From the NCBI GenBank assembly GCA_029964075.1, contig CM057144.1:15213281-15277280 (forward strand): a stretch of DNA of 64,000 nucleotides, written 5' to 3'. Under the pieces are notes generated by a model that saw only the letters and a program-made list of their open reading frames with translations, was not told the origin of the DNA and ran no database searches. The number at the start of each line of letters is the position of its first letter. The stretch's first letter is position 1. Shown in pieces: positions 36,701 through 51,700 of this stretch. This DNA is from Patiria pectinifera. Taxonomy: Eukaryota > Echinodermata > Asteroidea > Valvatida > Asterinidae. Position numbers and translations under genes: made by a program.

Positions 36701-39700
36701 TTCAAGATCCACTTATGGACATCGACTGGTGTTTCAGAGGTGCCTAAGAAATCAGCCAAACCTTTGAGTTCTTGAATAAGGGAACACGCGGTCTCACTTC
36801 GAGGAAAGTTCCCAGAACGGCTGTTGTCGGTGAAAATCTCTGCAAAAACACGGAACAGCTTGCTCAGAAATGCCAACGCACAAACAAACTTCAGCGAACA
36901 TGCAGTGGAAGTAGCCACCACTCGGCTTGCAAAGATGGAAGTGGTCTTATAACCAGAATGACCTTCCATCAAACTTCGACTTGTTAGGTTGCAGAAGCCA
37001 CATTCTCCAATCAAATCACAGCAGAGGGTTGCAAAATGAGAGTTCAGCCCATCTTGTTGGTTTTGAAGCATGTTGTCTAAAATGACAAGATTGTCCGAAT
37101 GTTTGTCTCGATTCACATCGTCACTGATGAGCTCTGTGAACACTGTATCTTGGTCTGTATCATCAATTTCACTTCTTATGATACGCCACATCACCAGTCG
37201 TGATCCTTCGATGAGACTTCCATCATCAGTGACCAGAGATCTGCAGATGTCCTTCAACAAAGGAGTCTCAACATTTGCTTCGATGCAACGACCAAAATAC
37301 TTGGACAGAAATAGGTGGTGTTCTTTTGTATCAGGCTGGCTGCTGCTCTCTTGCTGAATGAACTTGATAGTCTCCTCCACGAAACTGAGAATGTTTTCGC
37401 TGTCCAAAACGTTGACCTCTTCGGTGGTGACAATCAGCTCACCAAGTCTAGCTAGAAAATGATCTGCAAGATGACTTGGCAAGGCGATCAAGTTGACAAA
37501 GTCCTTGCAAAAGTGTAAGTAATGGAGTTCCTTGGGCCGAACCTCAATACTTGCAGCAGATAACAAAATGTTGTTGACAAACCGTACCCATGATTCCTGA
37601 CCGCTGAATTTCTCAAGAATACCTGTGCTTGGCAGCAAAGACTGGCATACAGATAAGACCAGTTGGAATTTTAGTGAACTTTCTTCAGTCTCTCCACCAA
37701 ATGATGCCATATCATCTGTTTCTCCATAGTAACTTCCAAGTGCTGACTCAAAAGATTCATTGTCAGAATCTAGGTCATCTAGCAGTTCATCACTGGCGGG
37801 CACAAACTCCTCTGATGTTTCACTCTGCTCATCTTCATGAGGATCCAAGCCGTTTTCTAGACTTAAGATGCTAACCGCACTCTTCTCACAGTTTTTACCG
37901 AGAACTGACAATAGCAGTTGCACGGAATCATTGCCTGTAGCCAGATGGTAAATGTTCAAAAGCTGAAGTTGGGCAGCAAAAAGCTCAGAATTCATGAGGA
38001 GAGCAATATGCCACTTAGACAGTTCTTCATTTGCTGAAGACACCTCGCCAAGTCCCAACGTTTGATGCATTACGAGCAACTTTGTGGTATTGATGCGCAT
38101 GTCAAGTGGCATCTGGCTCACATACATGCTTGAGAAGACATTACATAAGTCATTCAGATAGGACTGGATGTGCTGCATCAAGAACTCGTTATCAATAACC
38201 TGTGCCATGTCGTATGTGATAGCCTCCGGAAGCCCGCTATTTAAGATGCTGGTCAAGTTGACAACCATCTCTTCGGACTGTACCAAAGACTGTTCTGCAA
38301 CAAGCTTTGCCACTGCATCTGCCCGAAGAAACTTCATGTGCTCCTCAATGATGGTGTAGAGCTTGTGGAAAAAGGGGAAACATAGCGCAGGTGGAGGTGT
38401 ATCGATCTTGCATGATTCAATCCCTTTTGGATCTGGAAGGGATGTTGACCGAACGTCACAAACTGCTGGATTCATGAGCATGTTTTTCCAGACTATCTGG
38501 CACTCATCTCGGTTCAAGTAACTGTTCCATGCATTGTGTGCCTCAAGAAAGAACACGATCTTAAAGAGAGGCTGGCTAATTCTACGTTTCACATGCTCTA
38601 TCAGTGCAAGGATGAAACAGGCACACTCAAACAGTAGTTCGACCTCACATGCAACAGCCACCTGCCAGCTCATTTTGTCAATGGAAAATCCGTCAACAAC
38701 CTCTTCCTTGATGTCATCTAGGATTTTCATTGACAGGCACTGTAGCAACTCGGGACACTCAGTCACCCTTCTAATTAATTGGAGGATCTCATCTACAGTT
38801 TTTGACCGATGGTCGTATGAGATGCAAGAGAAACACCACAGAAGCTTATCCTTAATGACCGAGTCAATGTCAACTGATTTGGCACAGATGTCAGAGATGG
38901 ACATCTTGATAACTTCGTCAACTTGGAGCTTTGGTTGTTCCAGTGAATCAAGTGTGACTTGTTGCCAACCACACAGGAAGTTGAACTGCCACGGAAAGGT
39001 CGTGGTCATTCCGCCAATACTCTGATCCCTTTCTACGTGGACTATAAAACAAGCGTGCTTCAGTCCTTGCGGAGATCCTGCTTTTGTATACTCCTCCAAA
39101 CATTTGTCAATTTGACATTTGGCCAAGAGCATATGTTGTGCGTTTAGAGATGTTTTGCACTGAAGAATGAAAAGCCGATCATCGCTCTCGACGAATCGTT
39201 GAAGTGCTTCTGTAAGCTGTCTCTCTGATTTGAACTGACTCAGTTTTGCAGCTTGCATTGTTAACAGACCATCCATACATTGGTCCAAGTCAACATGAAT
39301 AGTGCAGTAAGTATACACTATCAGCTTACATGGACGTATCTGGAATTCACCATCCACTAAGGATGCAGAGGGAGCTTGCTCAAAGATAGCATGTTGAAGG
39401 AAATGCTTCAGTCCACCGTTAAGTGGAAGATCTAGGTACTTCTTTTGGATGCAGAGTACTTCATCTTGTTCTTCAATTGCCAAGTGTGACTTTGTCGCTC
39501 GTAGAATTGCATCAGTTGACGCAATCTTCAGCAGGTCTTGCTTACAGGTGTCTGCAATTTCTCTGAAGTCCATAGTATGACTACTCATCTCTTGGCAGCG
39601 AAAAGCAACCAGAGAAGGAAGGGTATCAGTATGATAACCCAAGAAAGCTTGACTTGGAGTAAACTGCATTTCTTCTACTGTGGATATGTCCTCAACCCAC

Positions 39701-42700
39701 CTACGCAAGGTGTCTATTGCTCGCTTCTGCTCATCACTGACAATATCCATAAACGTGAGCGTCTGCTTTTCAAATCTGTTCAACAAGGGGGGATCTGAGT
39801 AATCAACCTTCTGCTGGTCGACGATGACTATGCAACGGAAATCTGGATGTACCTGACACATCGGGTTGCTGTAGGCCCCTAAAGCCACACGACATTGTCT
39901 CTTCTTGCCCACAACTGTGTAGTTCTGATTTAGCATATCATACAGGCTGCTGTACACATTCTCCAAGTCACGGAGCACGAGAACGCACCTTTCTTCCATA
40001 CAAAGAATTATCCTACTCAGGATACGGTAGTTGTATTCTTCTGATATGTCATCATCAAATCTGCTTCCAAGGACTGTTACGGTCTTCTTGTTCAGTTCAC
40101 GCAATACTTTCTCTATGATGCTCAGTGCAGAGTCTCCACTGGTGATCAGCATGAGGTGTCGGGCATGTTTGTCTTCTAGGTTGTCTTTGATCAGGTCTAA
40201 AGCTGACGGATGCCTCTCAGGGTTTTGAGCAACATCCAATGCTTCCATGAATGTGTTCATGATGTCTGGCATATCTGATCGAATTCCTCCAAAGTTTCGA
40301 CGAAGTCCACTTTCTAAAGAACTTAGCCCTTCTTGTGTGCTTGGTGGCATTGCCATACTTTTGATGAGAGAATAATAATCCCTCAAGCCATGGAAGTTTG
40401 CATGTGTTTGTTTATGCTGGTAGTCATAGTATGCCTTGGCAAGCTTTTTCAACTGCTGGTCATCTCTCGGTTTGTGTGCATCAGTCTCAGAAGCTCTTCG
40501 TTGTGCACTCTCATCTCGGATTGACTTCGCTGTCTCAAACAAATCGGCTTCGTTTGGCTCTGGCCTGGACAGGTGAACAGCTCGATTCATTTTTGCAGCA
40601 TCTAGTGCCCAGTTAGATATTCCAACTACAGCCATCTCAGGGAAGTCACCCGTGCTAGGTTCCAACAAACTGTGAAGAACCTTGAGTGGATTGAATGAGG
40701 AATTTTCCGCCAGGCCTATTTCATCTAGGAGGACAACTGGTATGATGTCCGGATTAGCCTCCTTGTAGCGTCTTGCCTTTTCAAAGACCTTGATGATCCC
40801 TTCCGAAGTTGATGACTCAGATCCCTGATAGGAAACGACATAGACGGCTGGCAGTGTCTTGAAGTACTTATCTTTTGAGTCCGGTCCCCTGAGATTACTC
40901 CTGATAAGCTGCATCGAAAGGGATTTGCTGCAACCTGGTTTCCCCACCAAAAATACTGGTATCCTGTTGAGGATGGATATAAGGACAACAAAAACGTTCT
41001 CCCGCAGTGCCTCATTCTTGGCAATCCCCTCTTCAAGCTCCATTCTGTTGAGAATATCAAGTTGCTCAGTCTTGATGACTTCCTCAATGTACCCTTCAGT
41101 CACGTTGTGATGCTTCTTCTGAAAACGCTGTGCCACTTCTTCTCTGTATCTCTTTCTGTCATCTGCCGACGACAAACGCGAGTGATAGCAATGAGCCAAA
41201 GCAAGGACAATCGCTCGAATGTTGGAGTCATTTTCAAAGACATGGCCTGGAAGATGAAGTTTTGCAAGACCTTTCTCATTCAGCATCTCTGTCATCCACT
41301 TCGCAAGGTATTTGCAGCGGTTTATGTCACGAAGGCTTACACAGTACTTGTTTTCCATGTTACTCTTGATGAAATTTTGTGACATTATCAACAGGTCAAC
41401 AAAGAGAGGAATCAGATCCTCCCTGATGTCATTGACCATCCGTCTTGTGTACGCTTCCTCATCCTTTGCATTCAGAGCCCCATAATCCCAGACATAATCC
41501 ATCAAAGCCTCTGGAAGTGGATGTACTCTGTACACCAACTTCGACTGCTCGTCCAAGACAAGCTTTTCAGTCAACCCAGACGTGCTTAACTTCCCTTTCC
41601 GCAGTGAATAGGGATTACAGGCTGCAAGGAACACCAAGTTATACGGCAGTTGTTCACCAAGACAGGTGTGATGGCAGATGATCTCACTTAGTAGTCCAAG
41701 GTGATCGCATGTGTTAATTTCATCCAGAAAACACCAAACCTGCTGATTCAAGTTGGCCTCGGCAATGTTTTGCATCTTGGTGATGAAGTCGATGATTGTA
41801 TCCTTAGTTACGCCGGCATGGAAATTCTGGACACGGAAAGGAACCTCACAGATCCGGGCTAGATAAGTGATAAGAGTGGTCTTACCGCATCCCGTTTCAC
41901 CCATGATGACAACTGGGACTCGTGACTTAACCCTCATGTGAATTAACACCATCTTCATCATGTTGTCAGGTGTCAGAGCATACATAGTATTCAAGTGGCC
42001 AAGCTTGCTTCTGTCAAACTCATCACGGGTGGTTCTGGATATTCGTTCTAGCACTGTTTGTAGCTCAGCCTGTGACATAAGCTGGTAGTCTGGAAGTTTA
42101 CTGTCGAGCTGGTTTTCAAATAGATTCTTGACGCTGTCAGGAACTTGGCTAAGCAAACGATAAAGGGTTGAACAGGTCTGTGTGTCTTGTTGGTTAAAGA
42201 CCACCATCAGATGGTTACTGTCTGCCCACTGCACCATGCCTTTCACCCGCTCTACCATCTTTTCTGCAGTAACAGATGCACCCTCTTGAAGTTCGCTTAA
42301 GGCCTGAACAGCATCTCTACCAGTCAGTGGTTGTGTTCCACTGGACTCAACCGATCTTGACGAAAACTCTCGTGCCACTGCTTCAAGGGCCTTGAAAAGA
42401 TCAGACCGCACACAATGTGGACCAGTCCCTAGCATGTCCCGTAGAGCTTCAATAGTGAAATAGTGAGATGCTGACATCTTCTTCAGTTCTGTGGCAAGGA
42501 CGTTAAGAAACATGTTGACGGTGGTGAATGCCATTTTTGATGTTGGCGAGAAGTTGTCTCTTAGTAGCTGCCTGCATTGGTCGTCGGAGAGGAGTTTATC
42601 TTTCAAGGGCCCAGTAAAGTGTATTTCCTTTGAGTCAACGGCACCATCTTTGACAGCTTTCAAGTAGTGGCAGACTACCTGCACTGGGCTATTTGCCTCC

Positions 42701-45700
42701 TGACTCACCAAGAAACTACTGTAATTGTCCCACTCTATGTGGTGCCTCTTGAAGTTACAGCAGTTTATCAGAGAGTCACGAAGATGATGCTCATGAGCAT
42801 TTGCAATCTCAATGAAGACTTCACTGTATCTCAACTCGCACAAATGTGTACCTGCCACAGCCTGGCCAACAACCAAGAGTTCGAATATGAACGAATCCAC
42901 TAGGTTCTCATCAGACGTCGATCTTATGTCTATGTGCAGCGCTTGGTATTCAGAGGGGGACTTTTGGAGTAGCTGTCGTACCAGGTCGGTCTTCGTCAAA
43001 GGGCCTCCAATCTCAAATAAAATGGCATTTTCCCTCTTCTCTGCCGCCTTACAAGCAATGTACTCTGACTTCCCAAGCCCAGGCACTTCAGATGTGATTA
43101 CTTCAACATTCGGACATCCCTGCTCTAGACAGTCTCTCATCTCGTTCGTAGTCATTCCCTGAATTTGATGAGTGTAATGAGGAGAGAACTGGTCAATGAT
43201 GTGATGATGACACCCTCCGCAGCAAATGATAGCCAACAGGAAAGCTCTGTTATTCTGCTGGAGTTCCTTTACTTCATCCACCAACATAAACTGGAATTCA
43301 GTTGTTAGCTGTTCGACATTGATGAGAGCGTAGAGGGCACTGGAGTTTCTTTTTGATGCTTTGCAACATCTTTGCAACAGTAGGTAAACCTCATCCCAAG
43401 CCGTCTCTGGGTGGCAAAATAGAACTTGGTTTGCTTGAGGGTACTTCCCTGTTGTGTTCTTCAGCAAAGTCATAAGAACTGGAACAGAGTTTGTGCTGTT
43501 AGTGTCCAGCTGTGCGACATACACATTACCGGGTTGGACTGTGTTGTCGACTGATGCTTTCTGGCTTGATTTCAGGCAGTTGATATCCCTCGGTTCTGAT
43601 GACGAGTTGGAAAAGATCTTATCTAAAGCCCTGCCTGTCTGAAACACACGAGCCTTGACGTCAGCAAGGTCTTCTGGTTCTTCATAATGCTGGATCAGTT
43701 GACTGTCCACACTAATGCCCGGGCTAACATAGTGAAAAAGATTGACGATTTCGACGTCGTCATCAATCTCACCCCTGAAAAACTGGTCCAGCATCCATAG
43801 TTGCTTCGAATGGTAGAAGTTCAAGAAGTAGTATTCACCCCTTGCTAACTCGAGAATTTCAGTCCAGCAGTCGAACTTTGTCTTCAAATCCTGCTTGAGG
43901 AGGAGGAGGTCTTCCAAACCGGTGACACATTCTTGAAAGCTCTTGAAAAGATATTGACCCGAATTGGCCAGTCCCGAACAAAGGTCAACAATCTCAATCA
44001 CTTCATCTACACAGCATATGAATTCTTCAAGCAGTTTGGACATACTTTCTTCTTTACCTTCTCCCTGGCTGTGGGGCTGATAAGACATTCTTGAGTTTAC
44101 CATCAGTAAAGCTCTACTCCGCAAGTCATTCAGCTCATCTTTCTCAAATGTTGCCGAAGATTCATCTTCTCTTTCGTAGCTCATGGACACATTGCAAACT
44201 TCTTCACCTTCTTTCAGCAGAAAGGTATAAGAACCACCACGAATGGCATTGCGGATGATCTTCTTTGTCATTTCTCCCCGTTGTGCAATATTGTTGTACA
44301 AATTCTTCAGAGCATGGAAATGATTGTTGCAGGTCTTGATCTTGTCTGATACTTTCTTTATGCCAAGTTCTCTACTTTCTGCAATGGCCTCTATCAGCTT
44401 TTCTGGTGTGTCCAGAACCTCGACCCGCAGGAAAGATCCCATGTAACGCTGAACTTCAATAAGATCCGACACCGTTGACTCGTTGACGAAAGAATCGGAC
44501 CTCTCTTCAACAGCATCGGTAAGGTTTCGGAGATCGTCATCTATGATTGGCCTCAGGAACTGAATTAACTGTTCAGAATTGATCAGTTCGTCTATCGCTC
44601 GCCAGTCTTCGTCTGCAAACTTGCGATCTACATCTTCAATTCTCGTTACTGCAAGGTGTACCTGTTGCAATGGCGTCTCAGCATTCATTGGCTGAAATAT
44701 ACTGAGCAGCATCTCAACATCCCCGATTAGGGTACAACTAGCTTCACTTGCTACTTCGAATGTTCGGAAAAGACATTGCAACTGTTTGGCATATTGTCTG
44801 ATGCGCTCCAGCTTCACCCAACTCTTCAGGAACACCTTCGATTGGTCATCGATAGTTTTATCAATGAACCGTGACATGATATCCAACTCGCCAGAAAGAT
44901 CATTTTCAGAGACCCCTTCAAATGGAGATTTGATATCACCGACTGTTACAACCTCGCACCCCCGGGCAATATCCAAAGAAAGACTTCTGAACTTTGGCAA
45001 GCAATTTGTTGAAACCATCTCAGTAAATGGATTTACTTGTAATGGTTCTTTCTCTTCAATGTCACAACTTTCACCCTCTACCATGTAAAGGCACATACTG
45101 AAGAAGACCTTTGAGGGTGCAATAGTAGAAACTGCTTCAGATATTTGACAAACTGGTTCCAAGACACCCCAGTAATCTTCAGCAATGAGATTCTTCAATT
45201 GCACGGCGCTATCGCAATTGATATCTTGCCAGCGAAGATGAATTTCTTTCTTTGTTGCTTCCAAGTCGTCTTGACAGGTATTCATCATTGCAAATTTCTC
45301 GTAAAATGCCAGACACTTTTTGCATTTCTTTAAGACACATTCGTGTCTGTTGATCACTTCCAATGCATCTTTGAATGACTGGCCATACATGGTAGATTCT
45401 CCTCCCCCATCAGAAGCTGCCATTTGACACAACTGGGGTAACATGTCGAAACCATTTGCCTGAACCAACTTCTTGACAAACCTCACTGAAACAGACATCT
45501 CAACAAAAGACTGCTGTAAAGTATTAAGCAACTGGACTACGGCTTGGAAATTATCTCCATGCTGAATTTCTGAGGCAGCTTCACCTTTCGCCTGGAAGAT
45601 GAGTTCCCAAAATTTGAAGTCTTCAAGAATTGCGAATGCTTCACATCGATCCTTTGATACTGTCTCGACAATGGCTGAAATTATGTCTGCAGCATGCCTG

Positions 45701-48700
45701 ATTAAAAGAGAAGAATATACATTGTTATCACAGTGATACATTTCATGATCATTTCATTTGTCTTGCCTTTTTCTAATTGCATTAATTAAAAACGTTTGAG
45801 TCTAATACCCCTTAGTGGTAAAATTGGGCGAATTTGAAATGTGAAGAAATGGCGCTGCTGCCCATAGCTCCTCAATATTAGCTTTTCAGTTTCGTTAGTT
45901 CTTACAGATGAATTCCACGGCATACCAAATGTTAAATAAATCATTAACGTAACGAGGAATATAATGAACAAGCAAATTCTCATCAAATGCACTATAATTT
46001 TACCAAGGCACTGTTGATGCTTACTTTGAGTGCAGGCGTAGTTGGCCGTAAGGTGCATATGGTGATAGCAGTTTACATGCACTATAAGCGGTCATCGTTA
46101 CATTGTGAATCCTCCAGACTGTATGCCTCGTCATCAGTTCTATTTCTATGTGGGACTGGGTTTCGCTTCTGTCGCCAAGTGAACTCCCGAAAACCATATT
46201 CAGGAGGGTGCGGAGTGGTTTTCTGTCGCTGATGAATTTCTTCACTCCGTCATCCATAGTTTTGATCAGCTCTGGTAACGCGTCAAGCCACTTGGTGGAG
46301 TGAACTGTGCTCAGGAAGATGTACACTTTCGGCAGGAGACGAGCAGGTGGTAACTCTATCCGAAGTTGCCTTAAGAAGCCATGACCAATTAGCTTCTCAA
46401 GCACTTCAAGGCTTGACCACTTGGTGACCCAGCTCTTGCATACGACTGTAAGGAAGGAGTCGATACCACCTTGCACATTTTTTTGTGTCAACATCTTTTT
46501 TAAGATGGTACGGAAATTGCCAGATAGGTTTGCATCGTCAGATGTTTCCCAAAAGGTAACATCCGAAAACCAACTCTTTGCTGCATTGACTGACCACTCG
46601 TCACATTTACTCAGAGCCTCGAGAACTATCTCTCTCGTCAGTAGTTCCAAGGTAAGAGTTTTCATCTCAGCAACCATTTTCCAGATTTCATGGATTCCTT
46701 CAACACTCTCATTTTTCAGCGTCTTTATTTGCTCTTCCAGTGTGCTTTTTACCCAGCTTTTGTACCCAACATCGTCTTTGAAGACTGGAGATTGCCCGTG
46801 TTGTTTTAATACCCGTAGGAGCACTTTTACAGGGATGTTGCTCTGAAACACGAGGTGGAGGAGCTCAGCAGAATCTTCTGAGGCACAATTGGTACAACAG
46901 TAGGAGAGAAGGTCTTCATACGGCACTGGTTTTAGTTGAACATCAGCTGCATGAGGGTCACTCTTCCAACTCTGATGGCACCTGCATAGATCTTCGGCGC
47001 TCAACAATTCGGGATAGGTGTACTGGACCAGATGCAGCCAACTGCATTGAGCAGTCTGCAGAGAATGCACGACAATGTTGAGCAGATCATCCCTCAGATC
47101 TTTGCTTTTAGGACTGTCTAGGAATGGACGGATCACTTCTCTGAAACGTTGAAAGGCGTGCAAAATTGTTCTCGCAACCTTCTTCAAACTAGGCAGTGTC
47201 CCTTTTGAGCAGCAGTTGCCAAGCAAGCGGGCGAGGAAGACCCTTTGGGCATCCGACTTGTTGCCGTTCATTAACTCTGTGATATGTTTCTGCACATCAG
47301 TCATAGTGGTTTGGTCCTGGATGTTGCCTCGTAATGTGTGCAGCTCATGGGCGTTATTGCTATCGAGTAACTCTGCTAGGTTTGTTGAGTTAACGTAACC
47401 GCATCGCCCCAATTCATGCAGAACACGACCAATGAATACCTTTTCTAAGGACGATGATGTGTCTACAAAAACATCCGCATTGACTACCGACCTTACTGTT
47501 CTTTCATCCTGATCCTTTATCTCAGATTCTTTATAAAACTCCCAGAAAGCTCTGTCGGGAATATAGGCATATTTGTACCTGTAGGTTTGCCCAGCCGGCA
47601 ATTGAATTTCAGCAAATGCCATTTGCCACCTATTTTTGACGAGGGTGGTGTAGTGGTGTCTAAATGCCATAGGGATCACCATTTTGTGCGTCTTTTTGCA
47701 ACCATCTTCGTACAGGTAAAGAAGCACTTCTGTGACGTTTTCTGCTTCCAGTAGAACTTGGAAACGGTATGAATTCTGAATCAAAGCAGAGACAACAATC
47801 GAAGACAATATAAATTATGTATTGGTAACTGCAGATTTTAGTGCTTTTTTAAGGTAAGAGGCGAAATCTTTGCATCTGAATTCCACTTATCAATTAATTA
47901 ATTAGTGCTGACACACGCGACACTAGGAAAACAAATTAAAAAATAGGCATTTTGTTTTGTACAAACGAAGTCTTCAATAGATAAATAGGCAGCGACAAAA
48001 CAGGAAGCACAAAACGTACCCATTCCACAGGAAAATGTGGGGTGGTAACAATCTTAGGTAACGTTGGCGGTGACTCAGAATTTGATCTTTGTTCTGAATC
48101 CGCCTCAGCAGACATCTTTGTCTCTCCCAACACCGTTGCCTCCTGATCTGTTCCATCGTCTTTCATCTACAAGTAATAAAAGCATATTTTGTCACCTTTA
48201 ATTTGTTAGAAAAAAATCGAACGTTATGTGTTAAGTATTGTGCTGAAAGGCAAGAAATGTAGATGGCAAAAGTAATGCTTTAATAAAAAGCTGTTTACCC
48301 TTGACTGTGCAGCCTGATCGGTATCTGAGGATGTCTTTGTCTCGCATAATGACAAAAGTGTTTTCTCATTTGCCGAGGAAAAAGTTCCTTCCAAAGAATC
48401 TGTACCACCAGATACTGCAGCCTTTTGTTGGTGCTGTTAAATTAGAGTAACACAAAAGAGCTTCCTCAAGATTTGTAAATAAAGTTATAAAATCGACACA
48501 AGTTTTATTTTCAAAAAAAAAGAGTAAGGATATACTGCTTAAAAGGGTCTCATGTAATGAATATTTACAAATTCAATCCTTGATGTACATTTGTGTTCTA
48601 TTTAGCAATATTTTGAGTTTTCATGTTGCCATTTCAGATTTTTTTTTGCGGCTGCCTTTTTGGTTTTAAAGCTTATGCAATTGTTTATATTCACGAGCAA

Positions 48701-51700
48701 CAATATGACATAATTCAAGGCAGAAATTTCAGTCTCACACCTGCTTCAGCATAAAAAATCACCAGAATTTTCGGGTTTCGTTGCACATGGTTATTGTTCG
48801 GCTTATGGTTAATTGTTATTTGAAGTCAGATAAAGACAATGTTTTCGCAAAGCAGAATGAGGAGTTTACAATACAAACTCAACTAATCTGAAAAGTGTGT
48901 TCCTTAAAGTGACATCACAGCAAAAATGTCCTCATCAACGGTCAGGAAAAGCATGAAACATTTCAAATGTTTTAAAAAGTGCACTTTGCCGAACCTTATA
49001 CCATAAAGGGATGTATCTTTAATTCTTTTTTTTAATACATTTTAATGAATGTTTGCTACAAATATGCTCCAGTGTAAAATTTATTTTCTCGGATCCAAGT
49101 TTATTCATCGGACCCAATTATGCTGCAGTTTTAACTTACAAAACTATTGCACTTATCCATGTGTATATAGTTGTAAAATATAAAACTGAACTCACAGTAT
49201 CGTTTTTACTTGACGGACTGTCGCATTGCTGCTTTTGCTGGCGTTGCTGTACATCCTGAATCTTTTCGAGGAGCTGTCTGTTGCCGCGAACGGTGCTGTT
49301 TTCATTCAAGCGAGGGATAATGATGTCTGAAATACACTCACTTGAGGGTGGTTTATCCGCAGACTTAAATGTCAGTGTGTGGTATCCGTCGAAGAGGGGG
49401 TAACAGTACAGCACAGCATACAACCAATGATGCTCACCAAGCGCCTTGAGTACTTTGGGGACAAAGTTTTTCAATTTGTACATGGTGTTCTTATCCGAAA
49501 GAAGACTTTGGTGAGCTTGATGGAGACAGCTCACGAGTTTACGAAGTTCATCACTGCCAAACAAACCGATAACGTCTGACCCCGTGTCAAGTTTGTCGGG
49601 GCTCAGGTTGGCGACAAGAACAGACAGAAATACCAGCTGACTTGGTGACGTTGCAGAGGAAATGGCTTGTAAGATCCACAGCAACAAGGAATTTCTTTTC
49701 AGTTCGTCTTTATGCACTGGCAGGTGTTTTCGAAGATCAGGTTTCAACCCACCACTTGGGTACAGCAAGTGTCTTACTTCAGTTATTATCACTTGAAAGT
49801 CGGTGTAACCTATGTTATTGTATGCATCTTGAATGTGAAACACCAGGCCCCCAAAGTAAGCAGAAGGGAGATTTTCTGAAACAACATATCGGTGAACATG
49901 ACGAGGCCAAGTAGGAAGCTGTTCAAAACGTGTTGTGTTTTCGTAGATGGTGGGGTTGTTGGACACGCAATAGTATTGGAAGTAATACTTTTGCTGCAAA
50001 GGCGGAAATATTTCGCGAGACCACAAATTGCTTGATCTTTGTTTCACCATCTGATACGTGTCCCGAGTAAAACAAATTTCAACTTTGAAGGCATTGACAG
50101 CTCCTGTATGAAGAACGAACTTCACCTGTAGCAGGAACGATAATAATGTGAAACTGGCATATTTAGACCAAAAACCCTGAAAAAAAAATACACCCAACAA
50201 GTACACATCCCGCAAATCCACAAAAAGAAATCCACAAAAAAATGGGACAATTTATTATTTTTTTATTAAGTTACCTTAAGCCTAATTCAGTATTTTAACA
50301 TTCGTTGCGGCTCAATAAACATCAAGTTTTGCGATAAAACCTCCCCTTTTCAGTGCTTAGAAGCAAACTTTCTTGATATGAAGTTACCTTGGAAATGATT
50401 AACTTGTCGTTGGTATTCGAGATCGCTCATGCTACAAATCTTATCCTGCTTGTTAACTGGCATGTAAAGTTTGTGTATTGTCCTTGTCTATTGTCTGTCC
50501 TGTGTCTTATGTATTAAAAGCAACTTTAAATGTGTATACAAGGGGCCTACGATTACAAGCTTAGCTTCTTAGTAGGTTCCTCTACAGTCTCACCATCTGT
50601 CTATAAAGTACTTTTTGTATTAATTACTTTTATAATTAAAAATATTTGACACTGTGGAAAATAAATGAACAATGAATAATGAACAACGATAAGACAAGAA
50701 GGTGGATGATAGGATATTAACACTCAGCGGGAAACCCCCACCCCCAACATAACAACACATTAAGGAATAAAGGCCTACCCCACCAAACCGAAAGGCCTAC
50801 CCCACCAAACCGATTTGCAAAACAGAGAAGCTACTCGAGAGACGTTGTTCAACCATGCTTATTTAACATTTCCTTTCAAATTAATGAATAACTTCGAGCA
50901 CATCATTTTCAAAAAGGGGTACTATAGAGAGAACATACTATAATAGCAATAATAGACAGAACTGACGGAAGACTGTATTAATTTACTTGTTAAATTGTTT
51001 GTACAAAGAGAGTTAATATAAAATAATATATAAGGTGGGGCAGCCTGTAATGCACCTACAATAATTGTATTGTCTGCGTTATACTTCCTGGAATGTGGCT
51101 GCCTGCCAGTATAGGCGATGGATGGTGCTATAAGTGTACGGGGCCATGCTTTGATAGATAGTCCCCAACATTTACAACAATGACTTGAACTTTGTTAAAC
51201 GACTTTGCATTAGCCTATTTGAGGTATGGTTGACACAGTAGGAAAGCGATATCTGCAGACCAGTAAACGGGTCCAAAATTGCCTATGCGGGCGAAATCAC
51301 GAGTTGTGCGCCCTCAATATTTTGAACTCAAAGGTTGTAAAGACTAAAGAATAATGGTGGAAGCCGTGCACAGGGCTGCGAGCTCGTATTTATGTGAAGT
51401 TCGGATGAAATTGGGCCATAAAAATGCTTTATTTTACAATGGAGCGCAGCTATCATTTTCAAAATAATGATGGACCACAGGCAGGACTACCACCAAAAAA
51501 TTGAACGGAGAATGAAGAATAATGAAAAAGCTTCAGTTTGATGGGTGTCTAAAACACCGGGGCGAGTTGCGAGTAGTTTTAATAATCTTTGGAAGTGCGC
51601 ATAATTATCACTGATTATCAGTTGATTTACTGGTCTGTATCGAAATCGAAAAGAATATACCCAAATCAAATAGCGCCCTCATATCGTGTTTGCCAATACC

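Noticed and set aside
45698..45741. ATG at 45741 as the start of the giant protein
   Set aside because: The segment lies before a clear acceptor in the same phase as in gene L; the protein starts in exon 1 at 51949.
49136..49195. Extension of gene R exon 2 to the stop at 49136
   Set aside because: A consensus GTGAGT donor precedes it and the extension is hydrophobic and unmatched in gene L.
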